Below are positions 1 through 6,745 of a DNA stretch of 25,994 nucleotides, piece by piece. Both the position numbers and the translations under genes were made by a program. The first letter of the stretch is position 1; each line of letters opens with the position of its first letter. Under the pieces are notes generated by a model. It saw nothing but the letters and a program-made list of their open reading frames with translations. It ran no database searches and was not told the origin of the DNA. Source of the DNA: an uncultured Mordavella sp. (GTDB taxonomy: Bacteria; Bacillota; Clostridia; Lachnospirales; Lachnospiraceae); assembly GCA_902406105.1 (NCBI GenBank), contig CABPCP010000040.1, positions 1-25,994 of the forward strand, read 5' to 3'.

Positions 1-72
1 GCAGCCAGTTCCAGAGCCGCAGCCAGTTCCAGAGCCGCAGCCAGTTCCAGAGCCGCAGCCAGTTCCAGAGCC
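1..72 (+). repeat. 18-bp coding tandem repeat, 4 visible copies
   Basis: The unit gcagccagttccagagcc is repeated four times without a mismatch, starting at the window edge, so more copies may lie upstream. The unit length is a multiple of three, so copy changes would alter the length of the QPVPEP linker without shifting frame. The repeat ends where the sequence changes to ggcgccg at 73. Confidence 0.9.
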
Positions 73-304
73 GGCGCCGACCCAGCAGTCAGGAGCGGTG
101 TGTCCAAACTGCGGCGCGGAAGTAGGGGCAGGACAGGGATTCTGTATTATGTGCGGGACTCCATTAAAGAAAGAGCAAGCGGGAGACAATCCGGAAAGAG
201 AAACCGCGCCGCCGCAGCCGGGGACTAAGATCTGTCCGACTTGCGGCAAAGTTTTGCCGGATCATTTGGCGTTTTGTACTGCCTGCGGAACGAAGCTGAG
301 TTAA
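2..304 (+). CDS. Double zinc-ribbon protein, C-terminal part (5' end outside window)
   Basis: The reading frame is open from base 2 and ends at TAA 302-304, giving 100 residues with no start codon in the window. Residues 1-24 are four copies of the hexapeptide QPVPEP. Two zinc ribbons follow: CPNCG...CIMCG (about residues 34-55) and CPTCG...CTACG (about 79-98), with a Pro/Glu-rich linker between them. The GTG at 98 is an internal Val codon, and nothing like a ribosome binding site marks it as a start. No membrane helix is visible in this part. It is the first visible gene of the zinc-ribbon/kinase operon and the next gene starts about 40 bp later. Paired zinc ribbons usually make protein contacts or bind nucleic acid; the specific role is unknown. 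Confidence 0.75.
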   Translation, partial: QPVPEPQPVPEPQPVPEPQPVPEPAPTQQSGAVCPNCGAEVGAGQGFCIMCGTPLKKEQAGDNPERETAPPQPGTKICPTCGKVLPDHLAFCTACGTKLS

Positions 305-345
305 GCTTTAGGAGTACGAAAAGTGAATAAGGCAGGGAATTGGAT

Positions 346-1029
346 ATGGATATGAGATGCCCAAGATGTAAGGCCAAAATCGAACTGGGGGACGCATTCT
401 GCGGCGAATGCGGCTGCCCGCTGCAGGATCCGTTTGGAGAACCGGAGGATAACGGAAGAGGAAATAAAAATAAGGCAGTCATTATTGTTTTGGCTGTTTT
501 GATCGTAGCGGTCATCGCAGGGTTTGCCGGACTGTTTTTGTATAATTACCTGGAAGATAAGAGGGGGCAGGATACAGCCGATCGAATCCGGGAAGAGATC
601 AGTGAGGATAGAGAGGAAAAAGAAGATACGCAGGAGCAGACAGAAGAGGGGGAAGAAACCGCTGAAACCCAGGAACCGTCTCAAGATCAGAGTAATAGTC
701 AGATGGGAGGATCAACAGTCAGCCAGGATTATATTTTCCCAGACAGCGACTCGCGTTATCTGACAGATGCGGATGTGGCCGGACTGACGCTTCAAGAAAT
801 TAACTATGGAAAGAATGAGATCTATGCAAGGCATGGGAGAAAGTTCAAGTCTCAGGAGCTGACCAATTATTTTGAATCCAAGTCCTGGTACAATGGGATC
901 TATGAACCAGATGATTTTGATGCTAATTACAGCGGCCTGCTGAATGAGTATGAAAAGAGGAACGCAGAGTTTTTAAGCGAGAAAGAGCATGAACGGGATG
1001 CCCAAGGTTATATTGAAGACGCGGATTAG
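346..1029 (+). CDS. Zinc-ribbon, single-pass membrane protein with YARHG domain
   Basis: The protein has 227 residues. An N-terminal zinc ribbon (CPRC at 5-8, CGEC at 19-22) is followed by one hydrophobic helix (about 43-66). A Glu/Gln/Asp-rich linker (about 70-120) leads to a C-terminal YARHG domain (about 140-206) carrying the signature YARHGRKF and a SWYNG motif. The likely topology is zinc ribbon inside and YARHG domain outside. In-frame starts are TTG 340, ATG 346 and ATG 352. ATG 346 is preferred because the GCAGGGA stretch at 332-338 lies about 8 nt upstream. YARHG domains are known as extracellular modules of unclear function, common in Firmicutes proteins with zinc ribbons. The ligand is unknown. 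Confidence 0.85.
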   Translation: MDMRCPRCKAKIELGDAFCGECGCPLQDPFGEPEDNGRGNKNKAVIIVLAVLIVAVIAGFAGLFLYNYLEDKRGQDTADRIREEISEDREEKEDTQEQTEEGEETAETQEPSQDQSNSQMGGSTVSQDYIFPDSDSRYLTDADVAGLTLQEINYGKNEIYARHGRKFKSQELTNYFESKSWYNGIYEPDDFDANYSGLLNEYEKRNAEFLSEKEHERDAQGYIEDAD

Positions 1030-1077
1030 AAGGGGCTTCGTTTTGAAAGAAATAGGGTAAAAGAGGAGGGAAAAATT

Positions 1078-1803
1078 ATGTTTTGCAGTCGTTGCGGAAA
1101 TGAGATCAAAGGAGATGGGAAATTCTGTCCTAAGTGCGGTGCGCCGGTGAAGCCGATCCAGAACCAGGGCCCGGAGATGTCCGGCGCAAATACGCAGAGA
1201 GGAAATGCTCAGACGTACAGTTACAGTCAGAACAATTACAGCCAAGGGGCAGTTCCGGCCGGAGGCGCCGCGGGAACCGGTGCGCCGGCAGCGAAGAAGC
1301 GCCCGCCTTATGTGGCCATTGGAGCCATTGTGCTGGCAGTGATCCTCTTGATCGTAGCAGTAAGGCTGATCTTTTTCAGAGATACATATAAGACGCCTAT
1401 CAAAAATATGGTTAAGGTGATGGAAGATCGGGATGTGGATGCGGCAATGGATCTGATTCCGGAGAATTTCCTGGATGCGGCGGAAAGCCTGACCGGGATG
1501 GACAAAGAGGAAATGGCAGATATGCTGGAGGATGATTTGGTAGAAGCGTTTGACCAGTATATCGGCGAAATTGAGATTGATTATGAGATTGGGGACACAA
1601 GAGATCTGACCCAGTCAGAGTTAAATGACATTTCAGACGAATATATGGGAGTCCTGGGAAGCATCGAAGAAGGAAAAGAAGTAGAATTTTCTTATGAAAT
1701 GTATGTGGACGGCGAATTGGAAGAAGAGTCTGGGGATGATGAGACGATCAATGTAGTCAAGATTGACGGAAAATGGTATATCAGTCCTGACGACTTATTC
1801 TAA
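1078..1803 (+). CDS. Zinc-ribbon, single-pass membrane protein with unknown outside domain
   Basis: The protein has 241 residues and starts at ATG 1078 behind AGAGGAGG. The zinc ribbon spans residues 3-20 (CSRC, CPKC). A low-complexity Gly/Ala/Gln/Ser/Tyr linker (about 25-75) leads to one membrane helix (about 78-100). The outside part (about 104-241) is acidic. It contains a helical segment rich in Asp and Glu and ends with a KIDGKWYISPDDLF strand, which resembles NTF2/DUF4878-type folds seen in similar proteins. That fold assignment is a guess from sequence character. The layout (ribbon, linker, helix, outside domain) matches the neighbouring paralogues at 346, 1824, 9928 and 11936, which suggests a shared cytoplasmic partner reading different outside domains. 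Confidence 0.8.
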   Translation: MFCSRCGNEIKGDGKFCPKCGAPVKPIQNQGPEMSGANTQRGNAQTYSYSQNNYSQGAVPAGGAAGTGAPAAKKRPPYVAIGAIVLAVILLIVAVRLIFFRDTYKTPIKNMVKVMEDRDVDAAMDLIPENFLDAAESLTGMDKEEMADMLEDDLVEAFDQYIGEIEIDYEIGDTRDLTQSELNDISDEYMGVLGSIEEGKEVEFSYEMYVDGELEEESGDDETINVVKIDGKWYISPDDLF

Positions 1804-1823
1804 ACCCGGGAGAGCAAGAGAAG

Positions 1824-3872
1824 ATGTTTTGCCAATATTGCGGAACAAAAAATCCAGAGGGAGCCAGGTTTTGTCAGAAATGTGGGAAACCGCTTGTGAC
1901 GCGGCCTGACTATGAGACGAAAGATCAGACGGATTCCGAATGGGAGATTCGTTTGGATCAGGAAACGGACATAAAACCAAAGAAAAAAGGCGGCCGAAGG
2001 TGGCTCATAGCTGGGGCCGCCTTTCTTTTGGCGGCCTTTTGTGCTGCCGCTTTTTTGATCGTCAAGGGGCAGCAGGAACGGCGGGATTATGAAAATTATG
2101 TTGCCAGCGCGGAGAAATACTTGGAAGACTTAGACTACGAAAATGCGGAAGAGGCGTATCTGAAAGCTATTGAAATAGATCCAAAGAAGGCGGATGCGTA
2201 TATTGGTCTGGCGGATACTTATTTAAAACAGGAAGACTTTGATAAAGCAGAGGCGATCCTGTCTCAGGGGAAGAAATCCGTGAGCAAAAAAGAAGCCGCT
2301 AAGATCAGTGATTCCGGCAGCCAGTCGTCTGAGGACCCTTCCAGTGGGACTAGCATGGACGATAAGATAGATTCTGTAAAAGTAGGACAGAATTATACCT
2401 GGGTAGTAGAACCCAAGGTGAAGGCGGATGATATTTACTATATCAAAGACGAAAATGCCCTTGATTACTGCCGAAACGATCTGAATCGGCAGATGGATAC
2501 CGGGTATGCGGTCATGAAACAGGATGCTGCATACGGATTGATCGGCCTGGATGGGCAGATGGGAGCGGACCTGGAATATCAGGGAGTAGACGCGCTTGCC
2601 CAATATTATCTGCTGGAGAGGGAAGAGCCGGTCTACGAGTCTGAGTATCAGAGAGAAATGACGGAGTATTATTTTGTGGAGGAAGAAGAGGAAGTCAAAC
2701 CGGCAGTGGCGGTGATTGGTGATGCGGGCGGATATTTAAGAGGAACCTTTTACTACCACGATGGACTGCGCAATACGGCAGAGTATTTTGCAGAACAGGG
2801 ATATGGAATGACATATCAGCAGAAGCCGGACAGAACCATACCTGTAAAGCAGTCTGAAACTGTCTATGACGGTGAAAATGAACTGGATTGGTATGAAGAT
2901 CTGGATGGCGGCTATGCGGTCTGCGGTATGGATGGGCAGTTGATGACGGACTTTATCTATGAAGAGTGCGGAAGTGTCTCCTCCGGCCTTCTTGCGGTGA
3001 AGCAAAATGGCAAATGGGGATATGTCAATGAACAGGGCGAGGAAGTGATTCCCTTGGAGTACGACGCATCCTGCAGTTATGAAACTTGTGTTTTCAGCTA
3101 TAACACGGAGGAAGAACCAGAAATAGTGGAATATTGCTACGCGGCGTCCGATGGCTATGTTCCGCTCTGTAAAAATGGAGAATGGGAGCTTCGGGATACG
3201 TCTGGAAAACTTATCGTTCCTTCAGGTGTTTTCGACACGATCCGTCCGGTATATGATGGAAAATGCTGGGTTGAAAAAGACGGAAACTGGGGCGTGATCC
3301 AAGTTGGCGAAGAGGAAACACAGGCTGACAGCACGGAGAATGGAAAAGACAGCGGCGAAGAATCTTGGCGAACGGCCTATACCTCCTATATTGAGAGCAT
3401 CCAGGCTGAAGGATGGGCAGGATATCGGCTGATCTATATCAATGACGACAACATTCCTGAATTATATATCACAGGAAGTAATACGGCCCAGGGAGATCAG
3501 ATCTGCACGATGAAAGGATCCGAGATCAATGTGCTTAGCACAGGGATTTCCGGTCTGACTTATCTGGAACGCCAGAATCTGTTCTGTGAAAGCGGCGGCC
3601 GTATGGACTCTTATTACGATAATGTATATCAGATAGAAAATGGGGAGATGGTAAAGCTCCATGAAGGCTGGTATGGAGCGGAAGACAACACCAATGTCCA
3701 GTTTGACGCCCAAGGGAATCCGGTCTACCAGTATTTCTGGGATGGCGAAGAACTGTCCAAAGAAGAATACGAAGAAAGCTTGGAACAGGTATTCCATAGA
3801 GAAGGGGCGGTCTACGCGGCGGAGAAGACTCTTTCCGCCGGGGAGATTTTGAGACAGATCAAGAGTTATTAG
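1824..3872 (+). CDS. Zinc-ribbon membrane protein with TPR and WG repeats
   Basis: The protein has 682 residues. The zinc ribbon is at 3-20 (CQYC, CQKC), a basic stretch KPKKKGGRR precedes one membrane helix (about 60-80), and a TPR pair lies at about 93-150. A Ser-rich linker leads to a beta-rich region (about 235-510) with WG-type repeats such as KWGYVNEQGEEVIPLEYD and NWGVIQVG. The C-terminal 150 residues include the acidic loop YINDDNIPEL, resembling the DxDxDG segment of the protein at 9928. ATG 1824 is only 20 bp behind the previous stop, with GGGAGAGCAAGAG upstream. WG repeats are usually beta-rich binding modules outside the cell. The TPR block is clearly related to that of the 9928 protein. 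The ligand is unknown. Confidence 0.85.
   Translation: MFCQYCGTKNPEGARFCQKCGKPLVTRPDYETKDQTDSEWEIRLDQETDIKPKKKGGRRWLIAGAAFLLAAFCAAAFLIVKGQQERRDYENYVASAEKYLEDLDYENAEEAYLKAIEIDPKKADAYIGLADTYLKQEDFDKAEAILSQGKKSVSKKEAAKISDSGSQSSEDPSSGTSMDDKIDSVKVGQNYTWVVEPKVKADDIYYIKDENALDYCRNDLNRQMDTGYAVMKQDAAYGLIGLDGQMGADLEYQGVDALAQYYLLEREEPVYESEYQREMTEYYFVEEEEEVKPAVAVIGDAGGYLRGTFYYHDGLRNTAEYFAEQGYGMTYQQKPDRTIPVKQSETVYDGENELDWYEDLDGGYAVCGMDGQLMTDFIYEECGSVSSGLLAVKQNGKWGYVNEQGEEVIPLEYDASCSYETCVFSYNTEEEPEIVEYCYAASDGYVPLCKNGEWELRDTSGKLIVPSGVFDTIRPVYDGKCWVEKDGNWGVIQVGEEETQADSTENGKDSGEESWRTAYTSYIESIQAEGWAGYRLIYINDDNIPELYITGSNTAQGDQICTMKGSEINVLSTGISGLTYLERQNLFCESGGRMDSYYDNVYQIENGEMVKLHEGWYGAEDNTNVQFDAQGNPVYQYFWDGEELSKEEYEESLEQVFHREGAVYAAEKTLSAGEILRQIKSY
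1986..2040 (+). other. Overlapping alternative hairpins inside a coding sequence
   Basis: Segment A (1986-1995, aaaggcggcc) is perfectly complementary to segment B (2015-2024, ggccgccttt). The first seven bases of B (2015-2021) also pair with segment C (2030-2036, ggcggcc), which is followed by TTTT at 2037-2040. A:B and B:C are mutually exclusive, as in transcription attenuators. It lies in the part encoding the basic stretch and membrane helix, where Ala/Gly codons are GC-rich, so it may be chance. Confidence 0.35.
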
Positions 3873-3897
3873 GAATAAAAAGCAGGAATTAGAGAAT

Positions 3898-6207
3898 ATG
3901 AGTGAACATATCCTAACGATCATAGACACGAGGGGAAATTTAAGAGAAGTAGATCTGGATACCTTTCAGAAATCTGCGCTGACGCTGGGAAGGGATCGGG
4001 AACAGTGCGATATTGTGATCCCTGACCAGATCGTATCAAAGCTCCATGGAAGACTGCACATCAGCGGAGACAGGGTCCGCTATCAGGACCTGGACAGCCG
4101 GAACGGAACCTTCCTTGGTCTGGGAGCCGGGCGGCAGCTTCTTGGGAAGGCAGACGGATGGGCGGAGGTATTTGATAAGACGGTCCTTTGTATCGGGAAT
4201 CTTGAGCAGGCAGAGAATATGGTATTGCTGCTCTATTCTGCCAGCGCTGAACGAGAGCTGTGGAAACGGGAACCATTGGAACGGCAGATCACAGAGATCG
4301 GACGGGACAGCGGGAATCAGATCTGCCTTCCCGGCCCTGGAGTATCGAAGATCCATTGCCGGATCTGCCGGCAGGAGACAGGATTTGTGCTGCAAGATAA
4401 CCGCAGTACCAATGGAGTCCTGGTCAATGGAGGATATGTCAGAGGAGCCCAGGCCCTGAGAGATAAGGATGTGATCCAGATCCTGGGATTCCAGCTTGTC
4501 TTCTGCCAGGGGTGTATTTATTACAAATCGGCGGCCAAAGGAATTTCCCTGCAGGTACAGGGGATTACGAAGGTTGTTGGAAAGGGAAAGAAGAAAAAGA
4601 AGATTCTAAATGATGTAAGCTGTGAAATCCAGGGGAATGAATTTGTAGCGATCATCGGAGGTTCCGGGGCTGGGAAAACGACGCTGATGAACGCGATCAG
4701 CGGGTTTGAACCGGATTTTGAGGGAAAAGTTTTCTGCAACGGCACGGATCTTGTGGAAAATTTCCAGGCGTTGAAAAGCGTGATCGGCTTCGTTCCTCAG
4801 CAGGATATCATATATGAAAATCTGACGTTAAAGAAGATGCTGTATTACTCGGCCAAAATCCGGATGCCAAAGGATACCCGGCCGGACGAGATCCAGAAAA
4901 GGATCGAGGATGTGCTGGAAATGGTGGACCTAAAAGCTCACCAGGGAACGTATATCCGCAAATTATCCGGCGGCCAGAAGAAGCGTGCCAGCATCGCGGT
5001 GGAGCTGCTGGCGGATCCGAAGCTGTTTTTCCTGGATGAACCCACTTCCGGTCTGGACCCAGGGACAGAGAAGAACCTGATGATGAGTCTGAAAACGCTT
5101 GCAAGAGAGCAGAATAAAACCATTATTATGGTGACGCATACAACGGCAAACCTGCATCTGTGCGATAAGATCATTTTCATGGGGCCTGGCGGAAGGCTCT
5201 GTTTCTGCGGAAATGTGGAAGAAGCAAAGCGTTTCTATGAGACAGACGACCTGGTAAATATCTATAATATGATCGCTGCCGCTCCGGGAGAGTGGGAACA
5301 GCGGTACCGGAGATACCGGAGCCGGGAAGAACAGATCCCAAAGCAGAACCGGGGAAGGGAGAATCTGGCTAAGTCTGGAGAGAAATCCGGTTTCCGACAG
5401 TTCCTGGTGCTGCTGCGGCGATACGGGGAATTGATGGGAAACGACCGGCAGCGGCTGATGGTACTTCTGCTGCAGCCGTGTTTGATCGCGGTTCTCTTAC
5501 ATATAGTAGCGGATGAAAATATTTTTACGATTTATGAAAGCACGAAATCTATGCTGTTCGCCTTAAGTTGTTCTGGAATCTGGATCGGGCTGTTCAATTC
5601 GATCCAGGAGATCTGTAAGGAACGGACGATCGTCAAACGAGAATATATGGCGAATCTTAAGCTCCCCGGATACGTGCTGTCCAAATTTACGTTCCAGTTT
5701 GTCTTGGGCGGAGTCCAGGCCGCGTTTTTAGCCATGATCTTCCTGGAACTTACAAATAAGGACAGAGAAGGCATTTTCCTGGAGCATTTTTCCTGGGAGA
5801 TGTTCCTGACCGTATGGCTGACAGTGCTGGCCTCTATTGCTCTTGGGTTTGTCATATCGGCTATGGTGCGGACGGGCGATAAGGCTATGGCTGTAGCGCC
5901 CTTTGTGCTGATCATCCAGCTTTTGTTTTCTGGGATTCTTTTTACCCTGGAGGGAGCGGGAAAGATCATTTCGTATGTAACGATCAGCAGATGGTCGGTG
6001 GAAGCGCTTGGGAGTATTGCCAAGCTGAATCGGCTGGACCTGAAGCTTCAGGCGGACTACCCGATGCTGGAACATGAAGCGGAAGCATTCTTTAAAGCGA
6101 CCAAAGTCCATGCGGCGCAGTGCTGGGGTATCCTGCTTTTTATGACAGCGCTGTTTCTTGCGCTGAGCGTGCTGTTTCTGAAAAGGATCGCCAGGGATAC
6201 CAGATAG
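3898..6207 (+). CDS. FHA-FHA-ABC transporter fusion (ABCG-like half transporter)
   Basis: The protein has 769 residues and starts at ATG 3898. Two FHA domains come first. FHA1 has GR 31-32, SxxH 47-50 and NG 69-70; FHA2 has GR 135-136, SxxH 150-153 and NG 172-173, so both keep the phosphothreonine-binding residues. A complete ABC ATPase follows: Walker A GGSGAGKT (254-261), Q-loop FVPQQD, signature LSGGQ (356-360), Walker B LFFLDEP (376-382) and H-loop VTHT (412-415). The C-terminal part, from about residue 510, holds about six membrane helices of ABC2/ABCG type. FHA-ABC fusions are known in Gram-positive and cyanobacterial genomes, but their substrates are mostly unknown. Next to a Ser/Thr kinase and a free FHA protein, export gated by threonine phosphorylation is a reasonable inference. 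Confidence 0.9.
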   Translation: MSEHILTIIDTRGNLREVDLDTFQKSALTLGRDREQCDIVIPDQIVSKLHGRLHISGDRVRYQDLDSRNGTFLGLGAGRQLLGKADGWAEVFDKTVLCIGNLEQAENMVLLLYSASAERELWKREPLERQITEIGRDSGNQICLPGPGVSKIHCRICRQETGFVLQDNRSTNGVLVNGGYVRGAQALRDKDVIQILGFQLVFCQGCIYYKSAAKGISLQVQGITKVVGKGKKKKKILNDVSCEIQGNEFVAIIGGSGAGKTTLMNAISGFEPDFEGKVFCNGTDLVENFQALKSVIGFVPQQDIIYENLTLKKMLYYSAKIRMPKDTRPDEIQKRIEDVLEMVDLKAHQGTYIRKLSGGQKKRASIAVELLADPKLFFLDEPTSGLDPGTEKNLMMSLKTLAREQNKTIIMVTHTTANLHLCDKIIFMGPGGRLCFCGNVEEAKRFYETDDLVNIYNMIAAAPGEWEQRYRRYRSREEQIPKQNRGRENLAKSGEKSGFRQFLVLLRRYGELMGNDRQRLMVLLLQPCLIAVLLHIVADENIFTIYESTKSMLFALSCSGIWIGLFNSIQEICKERTIVKREYMANLKLPGYVLSKFTFQFVLGGVQAAFLAMIFLELTNKDREGIFLEHFSWEMFLTVWLTVLASIALGFVISAMVRTGDKAMAVAPFVLIIQLLFSGILFTLEGAGKIISYVTISRWSVEALGSIAKLNRLDLKLQADYPMLEHEAEAFFKATKVHAAQCWGILLFMTALFLALSVLFLKRIARDTR

Positions 6208-6235
6208 AAGAATGGCTGACACAGGAGGAAAGACT

Positions 6236-6742
6236 ATGAAAGATTATCTCAAAGGTTGGAAGGATGAGCAGACGGCAGAGATTCCGCCGATACCGGAGAC
6301 TGAGGAAGAACTAGTTGTGATCCGTCAGTATGTTCCTCCGCTGGAGCGGGAGGACGAGGAAGCTACAACACCGCTGCTTTCGGAAGCGGCAGCGGAGCCT
6401 GAAGGGGACGATGAGCCCACGACTCTGTTGGAACGCAATGTAAAAGTCTTGGTCACCCTGCAGAGAATGAAGACGGGAGAGACGGTGGATGTATCTGAGG
6501 ATCCGTTTGTCCTGGGAAAGGGATCAGACTGTGATTATATCATCAGAGAGAATTCTTCGATCAGCCGGCGCCATGGGGAAATCTTCCAGAAGGAAGGCGC
6601 CTGGTTCTATCGGGATCTGGATTCTTTGAACCACAGCTTTATGGAGGAACAGCAGATCACGGAAGACCTTAAACTGGAAGACGGAATGAAGCTTCTGCTG
6701 TCAGACGAGGAATTTTTGGTGAGGATAGAGATAAGGAAGTAA
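6236..6742 (+). CDS. Small cytoplasmic FHA-domain protein with N-terminal Thr-Thr motifs
   Basis: The protein has 168 residues. ATG 6236 is chosen because AGGAGG sits 8-9 nt upstream; an in-frame ATG at 6212 lacks a good site. The N-terminal half is acidic and disordered-looking and contains EATTPLL (Thr 44-45) and EPTTLL (Thr 62-63). The FHA domain covers about 70-168, with LGKG (93-96), SxSRRH (108-113) and SLNHS (130-134). The usual GR is GK and the usual NG is NH, so phosphopeptide binding may be altered. In GarA/Rv1827, a Thr-Thr motif ahead of the FHA domain is phosphorylated by PknB/PknG and then bound by the same FHA domain; a similar switch is inferred here. The kinase gene starts 3 bp after this one. 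Confidence 0.85.
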   Translation: MKDYLKGWKDEQTAEIPPIPETEEELVVIRQYVPPLEREDEEATTPLLSEAAAEPEGDDEPTTLLERNVKVLVTLQRMKTGETVDVSEDPFVLGKGSDCDYIIRENSSISRRHGEIFQKEGAWFYRDLDSLNHSFMEEQQITEDLKLEDGMKLLLSDEEFLVRIEIRK

Positions 6743-6745
6743 GCA

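Noticed and set aside
1..72. Short tandem repeat that could suggest a CRISPR array
   Set aside because: The units are contiguous with no spacers and lie in a continuous reading frame encoding QPVPEP.
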